In this document: piece by piece, positions 53,576-63,469 of the stretch | Numbering within the stretch: position 1 is the first letter of the stretch | Layout of the letters: each line of letters begins with the position of its first letter | Source: SBAX01 sp964646605 | Lineage (GTDB): Bacteria; Planctomycetota; Phycisphaerae; UBA1845 | Reading direction: 5' to 3' | DNA length: 64,000 bases | Assembly (NCBI GenBank): GCA_964646605.1 | Contig: CAZYEX010000161.1 | Coordinates: forward strand, 31,164 to 95,163 | Made by a program: the position numbers and the translations under genes | Notes under the pieces: model-generated | Database searches by the model: none | What the model was told of the DNA's origin: nothing | Seen by the model: the letters and a program-made list of their open reading frames with translations, nothing else

Positions 53576-56488
53576 ATGCAGCTATCTCTTAGGGAGATTC
53601 GCCAGAACGCAATGGTGTTTGCGCGTGAGTGGACGGGCGTCCAGAGCGAACGGGCGGAGGCCCAGACCTTCTGGAACGAATTATTCGGCGTTTTTGGCAT
53701 CAAGCGCCGCAGTGTGGCCAGCTTCGAGGAAAAAGTCCGAAACCTCAAGGGCGAGTATGGCCGCATCGACGTGTTTTACAGCGGCGTCATGATCGGCGAG
53801 CACAAGTCCCGCGGCGAGGACTTGTCCAAGGCCGCCTCGCAAGCCTTCGACTACGTGCAAGCCCTGACCCGCGACGACCGCACGGACGAACTCCCTCGCT
53901 ACATCGTCGTTTCGGATTTCGCTCGCATCGCCATTCACGACCTGGAGGCGACGGACATTGCGCAGCGGACGCTGCTCGTCCCCGTCGCCGAGCTGCATGA
54001 GCAAATCCGGCACTTCGGGTTCCTCTTCGGATACGCCACGAGACCCGTGGACCCCGAGGATCCCATCAACATTCGTGCGGTCGAAATCCTCGGACATTTG
54101 CACGACGAACTTCAAAGCGCCGGCTACAGTGGGCACAAGTTGGAACAACTCCTCGTCCGCTTGCTGTTCTGCCTGTTTGCGGATGACACGCACATCTTTG
54201 AAGCCGACACCTTCAAGATCATGGTCAGGAACACGCGCCCTAACGGCAGCGACCTTGGCCCCTTGCTGGCTCGGCTATTCAAGGTGCTCGACACAAAAGA
54301 AACCGACCGATCGAACGCCCTTCCTGACGAGTTGAAGGAACTCCCCTACGTCAATGGCGACCTTTTCGCCGAGAGCCTCGACTTCGCCGACTTCGACGCG
54401 GACATGCGCCAGGCACTGATGAACTGCTGCGAGTTCAACTGGTCGCGCATCAGCCCCGCCGTTTTCGGCTCGCTGTTTCAGTCCATCATGGCGGGCGAGG
54501 AGGGCAAGAAAAAGCGCCGCCAGATCGGGGCCCACTACACCAGTGAGCGGGACATCCTCAAAGTCGTGCGGTCCCTTTTTCTCGACGACTTGAAGGAAGA
54601 ACTCGCCGCCTGCGGCAAGCACAAGAAGAAGTTGCAAGCATTTCAGGACAAGCTGGCCGCGCTGCGCTTTCTCGATCCCGCCTGCGGTTGCGGTAACTTT
54701 CTTGTGGTGACCTATCGAGAGCTGCGCCTACTCGAACTCGAAGTGCTGATGGCCCTCCATGGCAGCAAGATCGACTCGGCCCGCCTCCTGCTAGACTCGT
54801 TGCTTAAGATCGATGTTGACCAGATGCACGGCATCGAGATCGAGGAGTGGCCCGCGCGGATCGCCGAAGTGGCCATGTGGCTCATTGATCATCAAATGAA
54901 CCAGAGGGTAAGCGAAGCCTTCGGCCAGATTGTGCTGCGCCTCCCGCTCAAGAAAAGTGCCAAGATTCACGTGGGCAACGCTCTCCGGACGGATTGGAAC
55001 GACGTGCTGCCCGCCAAGCGATGCAGCTTTGTACTGGGGAATCCGCCCTTCATTGGGCACCATCTCCAGACCGCCGAGCAGAAAAAGGACCAGAACCGCA
55101 TTTGGACCAACCTCGACGCCTCGGGTGTTCTGGACCACGTCACGTGTTGGTACCGAGTGGCCGCCGACTACATCGGCAAAATGTCGATCCGCTGCGCGTT
55201 CGTCTCCACCAACTCCATTACCCAAGGCGAACAGCCCGGCATCTACTGGCCTACGCTTATTGCAAAGGACATAGTAATCCAATTCGCGCATCGCACCTTC
55301 AAGTGGGTAAGCGAAGCACGCGGCAAGGCACACGTCCACGTCGTCATCGTTGGCTTCGGCACCAACAAGGTTTCGAACAAGAAACTCTGGGACTATGAGG
55401 ACGACGACGGCAACAAGGGCAGAGTTCATTCCGTCCGTCAGATCAGCCCGTACCTCTTCGAAGGACCGCCGGTCCTCCTGCAGAACCGCAGCGACCCGAT
55501 CTGTGCGGTTCCTCCCATGCGATACGGCAACAAGCCGACCGACGGCGGCCACTTTCTTATGACACCCGAGCTCCGAGCAGCCATCCTCAAATCAGAACCC
55601 CATGCCAAGAAATACATCCGACGGTATATCGGCGCGGAAGAATTCTTAGATGGCGTCGAGCGTTATTGCCTGTGGCTCCCGGATGCCTCGCCCTCGGAAT
55701 TGAGATCGATGCCGACCGTTCTCGCAATGGTGGGCGCGGTGCGAGATTTCCGCCTCCGGAGCAAGGCGGCGACAACACGACAGTATGCCAACTATCCAAC
55801 GCTATTTCGTCAGATTTCGGAGCCGAAAGGACGATTCATTCTTGTTCCTCGGCACACATCCGAAACCCGACAGTACATTCCATTCGCTTATTTCGGGCCA
55901 GATGTAATCGCAAGCGACGCGTGCTTCATGATCCCCGACGCATCCGTCTACCACTTCGGCGTTATTAGCAGCATGATGCACATGGCTTGGGTTCGCCAGT
56001 TCTGCGGGCGGCTGAAATCCGACTTCCGTTACTCCAAGGACATCGTTTACAATAATTACCCGTGGCCCGACGCTACGGACCAACAAAAGTCCACCGTCGA
56101 GACTGCGGCGCGCAGCGTGCTCGATGCTCGCAAGAAGTTCAAGACTCAGACCCTCGCCGACCTCTACGACCCACGCGCCATGCCCAAGCCCCTGCGGGAT
56201 GCGCATAAGCTCCTCGACCGCGCCGTCGACAGGTGTTATCGCCGCGAACCCTTTGCGAGCGACCGCGCACGGGTCGAATTCCTTTTCGATCTCTACCAGC
56301 GCCTGACGGCCCCGCTGACAACCCCCGCGAAAAACCGCAGGCGGACAGGGCGCACCGCCGCGACCCCCGTTCCGCCCCCCGCCCCTTCACGGCAGCCCGC
56401 AGCCCGCAAATCGGCTCCTCGACTCAAAACCTCCCGACCACGCCGGCCCGACACCCAATTTCGACTTTTTGACATTTCGACGGTTTGA
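53576..56488 (+). CDS. MmeI-like single-chain restriction-modification enzyme (type IIL)
   Basis: 970 residues; ATG preceded by GGGAG. One chain carries nuclease, methyltransferase and specificity parts. The nuclease site is at the N-terminus: YGRIDVFYSGVMIGEHKSRG with D65 and E75-x-K77, as in MmeI. The methyltransferase follows with RQIGAHYTSERDILKVV, SAM-binding LDPACGCGNFL (about 365) and the catalytic GNPPFIG (about 488). The adenine-N6 type is implied by NPPF. The C-terminal part (about 680-890) is the target-recognition region and ends in a basic tail. Enzymes of this class methylate one strand and cut some 20 bases from the site. It needs no separate partner gene. Dispersed repeats flank it on both sides. 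Confidence 0.9.
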   Translation: MQLSLREIRQNAMVFAREWTGVQSERAEAQTFWNELFGVFGIKRRSVASFEEKVRNLKGEYGRIDVFYSGVMIGEHKSRGEDLSKAASQAFDYVQALTRDDRTDELPRYIVVSDFARIAIHDLEATDIAQRTLLVPVAELHEQIRHFGFLFGYATRPVDPEDPINIRAVEILGHLHDELQSAGYSGHKLEQLLVRLLFCLFADDTHIFEADTFKIMVRNTRPNGSDLGPLLARLFKVLDTKETDRSNALPDELKELPYVNGDLFAESLDFADFDADMRQALMNCCEFNWSRISPAVFGSLFQSIMAGEEGKKKRRQIGAHYTSERDILKVVRSLFLDDLKEELAACGKHKKKLQAFQDKLAALRFLDPACGCGNFLVVTYRELRLLELEVLMALHGSKIDSARLLLDSLLKIDVDQMHGIEIEEWPARIAEVAMWLIDHQMNQRVSEAFGQIVLRLPLKKSAKIHVGNALRTDWNDVLPAKRCSFVLGNPPFIGHHLQTAEQKKDQNRIWTNLDASGVLDHVTCWYRVAADYIGKMSIRCAFVSTNSITQGEQPGIYWPTLIAKDIVIQFAHRTFKWVSEARGKAHVHVVIVGFGTNKVSNKKLWDYEDDDGNKGRVHSVRQISPYLFEGPPVLLQNRSDPICAVPPMRYGNKPTDGGHFLMTPELRAAILKSEPHAKKYIRRYIGAEEFLDGVERYCLWLPDASPSELRSMPTVLAMVGAVRDFRLRSKAATTRQYANYPTLFRQISEPKGRFILVPRHTSETRQYIPFAYFGPDVIASDACFMIPDASVYHFGVISSMMHMAWVRQFCGRLKSDFRYSKDIVYNNYPWPDATDQQKSTVETAARSVLDARKKFKTQTLADLYDPRAMPKPLRDAHKLLDRAVDRCYRREPFASDRARVEFLFDLYQRLTAPLTTPAKNRRRTGRTAATPVPPPAPSRQPAARKSAPRLKTSRPRRPDTQFRLFDISTV

Positions 56489-56889
56489 CCTTTCTGTCCT
56501 GATCGCTCGAACAGGCGCTCCGTACCGATGACCCCGCGCGTTCTATACATGGGCGAACCGCGCGCCGCCCTTTGGAAACGAACCGTGACTGCCTTCCGGG
56601 GACCTTCGGCCCATGCCGCCGCCGCCCGTCGCACCTCGCGCCTCCATTCGCCAATCGACAATCGGCAATCCGTCGTGTCGCTCCCGCTCCACGCTCAGAT
56701 CCACGCCACCCGCAGGGAGTGGTGCCACGGGGTCCGCGAGCTTGCGCTCGCGGCTCTGATAGACCCCGCGCTCGCGCTTGGGGTTCGGATTTACTCCGCG
56801 GCCGCCCTGACGCCACGCGGGATGCATCCCACGGCGCGGTTTGGTCGCGTCGTCGGGGTGGCGCTACGTCGCTGGGTCGGGTTCCAACC
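56489..56889. other. Repeat-rich intergenic region downstream of the MmeI-like gene
   Basis: About 400 bases made almost wholly of dispersed repeat text. CAATCGACAATCGGCAATCC lies near 56652; an inverted copy of the leuS-type repeat at 56671-56700; CTCGCGCTTGGGGTTCGGAT, the reverse of the NPKRERG text, at 56771-56790. All reading frames here are repeat translations. Confidence 0.7.
56671..56700 (-). repeat. Dispersed repeat, inverted copy
   Basis: Read on the minus strand: ATCTGAGCGTGGAGCG followed by GGAGCGACACGACG. It differs by two bases from the leuS copy and lies inverted relative to the units at 53371-53462, so the MmeI-like gene is bracketed by opposite copies. Confidence 0.75.
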
Positions 56890-57948
56890 CTAGGGGGACC
56901 GCTCGTCGACGACCGACGGTCGCACGATGGCGATGGCGGGCAACAGGTTCTCCACGAACCGCTCGCAGCCTTCGTGGGTCAGGTGGCATACGTCGTTGAA
57001 GTATTTCCCCTCTTGGGGGACGAGTCGGGCCTGGTCCACGAAAAGAGTTCCTGGATGCGAGAGTGCCATCCGCGTGACAGCATCGTTTTGCACGTCCAGC
57101 CCCTTGCGCAGGCAGTCCGGCCGGCCCCAGAGTTCAGCGGGAAACATGTGCGACGTATAGTCCAACTGCCGGGCCTCGAACCGCGCGGGGGAGTAATCCT
57201 CGGGAATGTAGAACGCGAAGGTCATGAGCACCACCGGCTCGCCTTTGCGCTGCGCCAGGTCGAGAATGGCGTTCAAGTTGCGTTCGAACGGTGCAGCCGT
57301 CTTGACCTCGCAGCCCCACTCCAGCGACTCGGGCGCGGGCTCGTGGGTGGGCAAATAGGGACTGAACCCCATTCGATCGACGGCCTTCAAGAATCCGAAT
57401 TCGAGCGTGTAGGGGAAGATGATCCACCTGGACGTCGCCTTGGCTTCGTAGTCGTTCAGCAACTTGTACCAAGAGAAGTGGGCGTAGTCCTCGCGGAAGA
57501 CATCGTTCGGGCAATTGTTGGCCCGCAGATCGTTGATCCCGTCGTAGACCAGGACCAGATCGAACGGCACGTCGCGGAGGTGTTCATACTTGTAGCGGCT
57601 GTCGAGCGACGTATGGGCGGGCTCGGCCAGGTTGTGGATGCGGACGCAGCCCCGCGTCTGTCGGACCAGCCGTTCACGCAGAACGTGCTCGATGTCGCCG
57701 TAGTTGGGATGAAGAACGGACGCCCCAAGCAGCAGAACATTCAGACAGGGTTCCTCGTCGGCGGCTCTTTGCCGTTGCACGGCCGACAGACGCGGATAGA
57801 ACGAGAGATGAACATTGCGGTGCGCGGTGAAAAACGGCACTCCACGCGCCCGCCAAAACCCCCGCGCCGCCAATTCCATCAGCGCCGCCAGGAAAACGAC
57901 GTATAGGGCGAGGAAGACAATCCGACGTTTCTTCTGCGACAGCGCCAT
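56890..57948 (-). CDS. Membrane-anchored SGNH/GDSL-type hydrolase
   Basis: 352 residues from the ATG at 57948 (upstream ATGs at 57966 and 57987 are possible). An N-terminal helix (about 8-28, RRIVFLALYVVFLAALME) anchors it. The SGNH blocks are block I LLLGASVL (GAS where GDS is usual, serine kept), block III YDGINDLRANN and block V NDVCHLTHEG with Asp and His. Such enzymes are esterases or O-acetyl transferases acting on envelope sugars. The pattern is close to the SGNH proteins of exopolysaccharide loci, but no such genes are adjacent. The substrate is unknown. Confidence 0.75.
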   Translation of the reverse strand: MALSQKKRRIVFLALYVVFLAALMELAARGFWRARGVPFFTAHRNVHLSFYPRLSAVQRQRAADEEPCLNVLLLGASVLHPNYGDIEHVLRERLVRQTRGCVRIHNLAEPAHTSLDSRYKYEHLRDVPFDLVLVYDGINDLRANNCPNDVFREDYAHFSWYKLLNDYEAKATSRWIIFPYTLEFGFLKAVDRMGFSPYLPTHEPAPESLEWGCEVKTAAPFERNLNAILDLAQRKGEPVVLMTFAFYIPEDYSPARFEARQLDYTSHMFPAELWGRPDCLRKGLDVQNDAVTRMALSHPGTLFVDQARLVPQEGKYFNDVCHLTHEGCERFVENLLPAIAIVRPSVVDERSP

Positions 57949-58010
57949 GGCCGACACCGCTCCCATGATAGCGTCGGCGGGCGGCATCGGCGACGGGGCT
58001 TATACCTGTT

Positions 58011-59327
58011 TCATTTGTTGTCGCCGCCGGGACCAAGTTGAAAGTCTCCCGCGCGTGGTCCAGGGGCGACGATCCAACCGCCGCCCAATTCGAGCGTCCA
58101 ACCCGGACCGCTCAGCGGGCGAGCCGTCGAATCGGGCGGCGCGGCGACGGTGACACCCAACCAGTTCTTGTCGATCAATGCTCCGTCCGTCACCGAGAGG
58201 ACGCCCCAAGCGTCCACGATCCGCGCCGTCGGGTAGACCGTTCCCAGTTCGCCCAGAGCCACGACCTCGTCGGGATTGAGTTGAATCTTCATCTGCCGGA
58301 AGGGCAGCCGAAAAACGGGTCCGTCGACCAGCTTGGACTTCATCGCCGCGAATCGCTCCTGACGCTTTTGCTCTCGCGCGGCCTCCTCGAAAAACACGCG
58401 GTTGTCATAGCCCGTGCTTCGCTGCTTGGCCGCAGTCGCAAGGTCGGTGGACGACGCAAAGCCAATCGCCTTCGACAGCAACTCGCCCAGATCCTGCTTC
58501 GGCGAGAGACCGTGTCGCCAATTCGGCGCCAGGGCATCGAGCAGCAATCCGTACACCGGACCGCTAGCGTAGGCAAACGATCGCACGTAGGTGGGTTTGC
58601 TCTCGCCCGACTCCAGCGCCCGGACCGCGCAGGCAACCCTCTCGGCCTCATCAGCGCCGGCAAGGGCCGCGCCTGTGTAGTTGGCCAGCCCCTCGTGCAT
58701 CTCCAGACTGCGTTCTTCGTCCGTTGCCTGGGAAAACAACGTCCGGCGATAGGCGCGGAAGGTCAAGGCGTCCCCAATCGCCGCCCGACGCACGGCCTCT
58801 TTGGACTGCACGGCTTTGCGTAGCGCCGACCATTCCAGGCGAATCCAAACCCGCCCGTCGTGCGAGTCGAGATGCGCGTTCGAGGGGCCCGTGCTCGGAA
58901 AACCGATGTCGTCTTGCACGCGGTGCCACAGCTCGTGCATCAGCAACATGCCGCGATCGAGCGCATCGCCTGGCGGCGGCCAAACCACCATCGTCCATTT
59001 CACGCCCGACCAGGTGAACGAGGTATTGGCGATGTTCTGATCGGCCGGAAGCGTACCGACGAAAACCCCGCCGTCGGCACGCAGCTTGCCCTCCGGGTCC
59101 GCCCGATCGGCGACGAGGGTCCTCGTTGTCGGATCAGCGAACATCAAGGGCCCATAGAGCCCCTTGCCCCACAACCGCCCGCCGTCGCGTTCGCTCAGCG
59201 CCTTGGCCTCGTCGAAATAGCGCCGCGCAAGTTGCAGGTCGATGGGCTCACCCGCCACACGTTCCGCGCGCAACGAGGCAGCCAGAAAAAACCACCCGAT
59301 GACGTGCAAGCATCTGGTTTGGTGCAT
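58011..59327 (-). CDS. Secreted HExxH metallopeptidase-like protein
   Basis: 438 residues from the ATG at 59327 with GAGGGAAACC upstream. A signal peptide (MHQTRCLHVIGWFFLAASL) is followed by a large domain with the zinc motif MHELWHRVQDD (about 128-138) and, some 80 residues on, LEMHEGLANYTGAAL, which supplies the third ligand glutamate of a gluzincin-type site. A C-terminal beta-rich domain (about 350-438) shows NPDEVVALGELGTVYPTARI. No family name is certain. It probably acts outside the cytoplasm. It runs 62 bases ahead of the SGNH gene on the same strand. Confidence 0.7.
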   Translation of the reverse strand: MHQTRCLHVIGWFFLAASLRAERVAGEPIDLQLARRYFDEAKALSERDGGRLWGKGLYGPLMFADPTTRTLVADRADPEGKLRADGGVFVGTLPADQNIANTSFTWSGVKWTMVVWPPPGDALDRGMLLMHELWHRVQDDIGFPSTGPSNAHLDSHDGRVWIRLEWSALRKAVQSKEAVRRAAIGDALTFRAYRRTLFSQATDEERSLEMHEGLANYTGAALAGADEAERVACAVRALESGESKPTYVRSFAYASGPVYGLLLDALAPNWRHGLSPKQDLGELLSKAIGFASSTDLATAAKQRSTGYDNRVFFEEAAREQKRQERFAAMKSKLVDGPVFRLPFRQMKIQLNPDEVVALGELGTVYPTARIVDAWGVLSVTDGALIDKNWLGVTVAAPPDSTARPLSGPGWTLELGGGWIVAPGPRAGDFQLGPGGDNK

Positions 59328-59416
59328 GGTTTCCCTCGAACTCGCGCGCGGCATCGCCGCCCCGACGCAAACCGTCGGGGTGCAGCTTGCCGTGGGATAG
59401 GACGATGGCGGACCCG

Positions 59417-62400
59417 TCAGACTGTCACAAGTAGCCGGGTTCGGGTTCGCGGGGTGCGGATGGTCACGGTCCGGGCCGACCGCGGAGCTTGCTTCTTGGC
59501 CCGCACGGGGCGCTTCCGCGTTGTCCGTACCGTTGCCTTGCGGGCGGCGGATTTCGATGGACCGGCCGACGACCGCTTGATCGTACCCGCAGACCTTCGT
59601 TTTCCGCCTTTGGGCACGGTCCCCGCCGCTAAAGCGGCCTGGGCAGCGGCCAGACGTGCGACCGGTACACGCAGCGGACTGCACGACACATAGTCCAACC
59701 CGGCCCGCTCCCAGAACTCGATGGACTGCGGATCGCCCCCATGTTCTCCGCAAACGCCCAGCTTGAGGTCCTTCCGCGCCGCACGCCCCTTCTGACAGGC
59801 CGTGCTCACCAGCATCCCCACGCCCTCGACGTCGAACGATTGAAACGGATCGTGCGGCAAAATGGGTTCCGACTCGCGAAGGTAATCCGGCAGAAACCGT
59901 CCGGCGTCGTCGCGGGAGATGCCCATCGTCAATTGCGTCAGGTCATTGGTGCCGAAGCTGAAGAACTCCGCGGACTTCGCCATTCCGTCGGCCAGGAGCG
60001 CCGCCCGCGGCGTCTCGATCATCGTCCCCACCTTGTACTCGATTTTGCAACGCCGCTCGCGGAGCACTGCGTCCGCGACGGCCCGCGTCCGCTCCGCCAG
60101 GAGCGCCATTTCCTTGGGGTCGATGGTCAGCGGGATCATGATCTCGGGAAAAACCGACACCCCTTGTTGCACACAATGCGCCGCCGCCTCCATGATCGCC
60201 CGCACCTGCATCTCCAGGATTTCCGGATAGGTGACACACAAACGGCACCCGCGATGCCCGAGCATGGGGTTGGCCTCGGCCAGCTGTTCGACGCGGCGCT
60301 CGATGTCCGCGCGGGTCACGCGCTTGGCCTCCAGCCCCCGCCGTTGGTCGGTGTACCAGACGGCAATGTCGCCCAGCTCGGCGTCCACGGTCGCGTTCAA
60401 CTCGTCCACGACGGCCTGCTGACCCTCGGGGTTGTCGTGGTGCGGTAGGAACTCGTGCAGCGGCGGATCGAGCAGGCGCACGGTCACCGGCCGCCCGTCC
60501 ATGGCCTTGAAAATCCCCTCGAAGTCGTCGCGTTGGAAGGGCAGCAGCTTTTCGAGCGCCCGCCGTCGAGCGTCCACGTCCCCCGCGAGGATCATCTCCC
60601 GCATGGCCCGAATGCGCTGCGGCTCGCTGGAATCGAAGAACATGTGCTCGGTCCGACAAAGCCCGATTCCCTCGGCGCCGAGTTCGACGGCCTTGGCCGC
60701 GTCCTGGGGGGTGTCCGCATTGGCCCGCACCGCCATCCGCCGGCGGTCGTCGCACCAGCACATCAGCATCTCGAATTCCAACGGTGCATGCGGTCGAACC
60801 AAAGGAATCGAACCCTCGAAGATGCGCCCCGTATCGCCCTCCAGGCTGAGGGCATCGCCCTCGTGCAGCGTGCGGCCGTTCAGTGTCATTCGCTTGGCAT
60901 TATAATCGATGGCCAAAGCGTCGCAGCCCACGATGCAGCACTTGCCCCATCCCCGAGCCACCACCGCGGCGTGCGAGGTCTTGCCCCCCGTGGCCGTCAA
61001 AATCCCCGCCGCCACATGCATGCCCCCCACGTCCTCCGGGGAGGTCTCTTTCCGCACCAGAATCACCGTGGCCCCGCTTGCGGCGCGGGTCTGGGCCTGG
61101 GCCGCGGAAAAAACGATCTCACCGCTCGCCGCGCCGGGAACCGCCCCAATGCCCTCGCCAAGCTGCCGGCGCTGCAACTCCTCCCGCGAAAAGCTGGGAT
61201 CCAGAACCGGATAGAACAATCGCTCCACGTCCGCGGCCGTCACTCGACCGATGGCCTGCTCCTTGGTGAGAATCGGCTGGGTGGCGGCCGCGGCATACTT
61301 GGCCGGCAGGAAACGCTTCTTCACCAGCCGTTGGGCGTCCGCCGGAGTCATGAGCGCCCGCGTCGCCTGATCCACCGCGATCTTGAACGCCGCCTGCGGC
61401 GAGCGCTTACCCGATCGGCACTGCAAGAGGTAGAGCTTGCCGCGCTCGATGGTGAACTCCAGGTCCTGCATGTCCTTGTAATGCACTTCCAGAATGGCGC
61501 GCATGGCGTCGAGTTGATCGTACACCTCGGGCATCCGCGCTTGCAGCTCTTCGAGCTTGAGCGGCGTCCGTACCCCGGCCACCACGTCCTCGCCCTGCGC
61601 ATTGATGAGAAAATCGCCGTAGAACGTGCTCTCCCCCGTGCTCGGATCGCGGGTAAAACAAACCCCCGTCCCGCAGTCCTCGCCCATGTTTCCGAAGACC
61701 ATCTGGCAAACGTTCACCGCCGTGCCGTTGAGGCCGGTGATGTTCTCCACCCGTCGGTAGGTGACCGCCTTGTCCGCCATCCAACTGTTGAACACCGCGT
61801 CGATCGCCCCGCGAAGCTGCTCGAAGGGGTCCTGCGGAAACTTCTCGTTGCAACGCTCGTGATAAAGCTGCTTGAACCGCTCGACAAGCTGCGACAGTTC
61901 CTCCTCGTTGACGTCTGTATCTTCGATCTTCGCCCCGCTTGGTCGGCCTAGCCGGTTGCGGGTCGTATTCTGTTTGAGTTCCTCGAAGACGTGATCGAAC
62001 GGCTCACGTCCGATGCCCTTGGCCGTCGCTCCGTACATCATGATCAGCCGGCGATAGGCGTCGAGGGCGAAGCGCCGATTCGACGACTCCTCCGCCAGCC
62101 CCTCGATCGACGCATCGTTCAGACCGAGGTTGAGGATCGTTTCCATCATCCCCGGCATGGAGCGCGCCGCCCCGGATCGCACCGACACCAGCAAGGGCTT
62201 CTTCGCCGCCCCGAACTTCTTGCGACAGGCCTTTTCCAGCTTGGAGAGATTCGCTCGAATCTCCTTCTCCAACCCCGTCGGCCACTTGCGACCGCGCTCG
62301 TTGAACGCGGCGCAGGCATCCGTCGTGATCGTGAACCCCCCGGGCACGGGCAGTCCGATCCGGGTCATCTCCGCCAGACCCGCACCCTTGCCGCCCAGCA

Positions 62401-62476
62401 GCGTCTTCTGATCCCCGCGACCCTCGGCCTTGCCGTTGCCAAAAAAATACGCCCACCGTTTTACCGTCGTCGCCAT
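59417..62476 (-). CDS. ppdK: Pyruvate, phosphate dikinase with basic C-terminal extension
   Basis: 1019 residues from the ATG at 62476 with AAGGAA upstream. It interconverts pyruvate + ATP + phosphate with PEP + AMP + pyrophosphate. The nucleotide domain has WAYFFGNGKAEGRGD and LLGGKGAGLAEMTRIGLPVP; then SVRSGAARSMPGMMETILNL. The central domain has the catalytic histidine region GGKTSHAAVVARGWGKCCIV, and the C-terminal barrel has MRANADTPQDA-like and SFGTNDLTQLTMGISRDD, with the catalytic Cys in GVCGEHGGDP. The family ends near residue 950. Here a tail of about 65 residues rich in Lys, Arg, Ser and Thr follows, with no acidic residue. Confidence 0.95.
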   Translation of the reverse strand: MATTVKRWAYFFGNGKAEGRGDQKTLLGGKGAGLAEMTRIGLPVPGGFTITTDACAAFNERGRKWPTGLEKEIRANLSKLEKACRKKFGAAKKPLLVSVRSGAARSMPGMMETILNLGLNDASIEGLAEESSNRRFALDAYRRLIMMYGATAKGIGREPFDHVFEELKQNTTRNRLGRPSGAKIEDTDVNEEELSQLVERFKQLYHERCNEKFPQDPFEQLRGAIDAVFNSWMADKAVTYRRVENITGLNGTAVNVCQMVFGNMGEDCGTGVCFTRDPSTGESTFYGDFLINAQGEDVVAGVRTPLKLEELQARMPEVYDQLDAMRAILEVHYKDMQDLEFTIERGKLYLLQCRSGKRSPQAAFKIAVDQATRALMTPADAQRLVKKRFLPAKYAAAATQPILTKEQAIGRVTAADVERLFYPVLDPSFSREELQRRQLGEGIGAVPGAASGEIVFSAAQAQTRAASGATVILVRKETSPEDVGGMHVAAGILTATGGKTSHAAVVARGWGKCCIVGCDALAIDYNAKRMTLNGRTLHEGDALSLEGDTGRIFEGSIPLVRPHAPLEFEMLMCWCDDRRRMAVRANADTPQDAAKAVELGAEGIGLCRTEHMFFDSSEPQRIRAMREMILAGDVDARRRALEKLLPFQRDDFEGIFKAMDGRPVTVRLLDPPLHEFLPHHDNPEGQQAVVDELNATVDAELGDIAVWYTDQRRGLEAKRVTRADIERRVEQLAEANPMLGHRGCRLCVTYPEILEMQVRAIMEAAAHCVQQGVSVFPEIMIPLTIDPKEMALLAERTRAVADAVLRERRCKIEYKVGTMIETPRAALLADGMAKSAEFFSFGTNDLTQLTMGISRDDAGRFLPDYLRESEPILPHDPFQSFDVEGVGMLVSTACQKGRAARKDLKLGVCGEHGGDPQSIEFWERAGLDYVSCSPLRVPVARLAAAQAALAAGTVPKGGKRRSAGTIKRSSAGPSKSAARKATVRTTRKRPVRAKKQAPRSARTVTIRTPRTRTRLLVTV

Positions 62477-63184
62477 CGGCGTTTCCTTTGCGTTCCGAGT
62501 TCCATTTCCGCGCCATCCGAGCCGCGAGCGCCGGCGAGCAGACCTCTCGTCACCTCGCTCCATGCACGACGCGCACAGTGGTCCAACCCGAACCCTCTCT
62601 TTCATCGGCATGGAAACGGATGAAATGGCGTTGGGCGTCGCATCCCTTCGATCCCTCGGTCTTAGGAGGATGATAATCGCACGCTCCCGCACGTCAAACC
62701 CGTGCCGAAACCATAGGGAGTGCGAAGATTCTCTTTGCCGACGCGATCGAGCTGGAGCCAGCCCAGGAAACGCTCTCCCTCTCAGACGAAGGGCCGGGGT
62801 GAGGGTCATCCAGCCTCCCCCTTGCCAACGGAGGACAAAGCGCGGTCCGACCACGCGGACTCAAACCTGCCCCCCGCGACGATCGTGCCCCTTGGGCCGC
62901 GAGGCTTGGCAGAGGCGCATGGCCAAACTCCTGGGCCTGGAGGTAAAGAAAACATCCCCAAGGTCGACCACGAAAAACCGTCCATGCCATGGTCGGAACA
63001 GGAGAGCCGGTGAGAATCGAACCGCGCCCCGTTTTCTAGGACCACCCTTTTTCTGGCCCGATGCTGAAGCTCACGTCATAGGCGACCATGATTTCGCAAA
63101 TGTCATGCACTGGATATTTGCCTCAAACTCGGTGGCCGAAGGCAACGATCAAGGGAATGGAATGCTCCTCATAGGCCGTGGAGC
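62477..63184. other. Intergenic region between ppdK and the restriction locus
   Basis: About 700 bases. It must contain the ppdK promoter. Around 62760-62830 the text TCTCCCTCTCAGACGAAG and CCCCCTTGCCAACGGAGG is of dispersed-repeat type. At about 63000-63030 lies a tmRNA-3'-end-like fragment (separate entry). No coding frame is supported. Confidence 0.45.
63000..63030 (-). other. Degenerate tmRNA/tRNA 3'-end-like fragment, possible attachment-site remnant
   Basis: On the minus strand the DNA reads GGGGCGCGGTTCGATTCT then CACCGGCTCTCC. It resembles the tRNA-like 3' end of ssrA (GACGCGGGTTCGATTCCCGCC then GGCTCC), with T-loop GTTCGATTC intact but several T-stem pairs broken. No matching 5' acceptor strand or anticodon arm could be found, so it is a fragment. 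Such 3' ends are common integration sites. Confidence 0.35.
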
Positions 63185-63469
63185 TTGAAAACGTGCGCCG
63201 ATAGTCTGCTGACCGTGAAAGATCGAAAGCTTGCCCTGCTCGGAAAACGGATTCGTCGTCTCCGCGAGGAGAAGGGCGTATCTCAGGAGGAGTTCGCTGC
63301 TCTCGCTGATTTGGACCGCGCCTATTACGGAGGCATCGAACGAGGAGAACGGAACGTGGCCGTCCTCAACCTCATCAAGATTGCCGTCGCGTTGGAGGTG
63401 GAGGTCGGAGAGTTGTTTCCAACCCTGGCCGTGCTTCGCCGTTCAGAAAAGGACACCCATGGACGGTGA
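63185..63469 (+). CDS. XRE-type helix-turn-helix regulator (R-M controller-like)
   Basis: 94 residues. The HTH is LGKRIRRLREEKGVSQEEFA, LADLDRAYYGGIERGERN and VAVLNLIKIAVALEVEVGEL, the usual small XRE/Cro layout. A GTG at about 63215 (VKDRKLALLGKRI) may be the true start. It overlaps the next gene by 11 bases, which is typical of restriction-modification controller proteins that switch on the endonuclease late. The base composition is a little less GC-rich than in neighbours, suggesting acquired DNA. Confidence 0.85.
   Translation: MKTCADSLLTVKDRKLALLGKRIRRLREEKGVSQEEFAALADLDRAYYGGIERGERNVAVLNLIKIAVALEVEVGELFPTLAVLRRSEKDTHGR

Noticed and set aside
63000..63360. A complete tmRNA gene on the minus strand
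   Set aside because: Only the 3' end resembles ssrA; the expected body would overlap the well-supported XRE gene and no 5' acceptor strand pairs with it.
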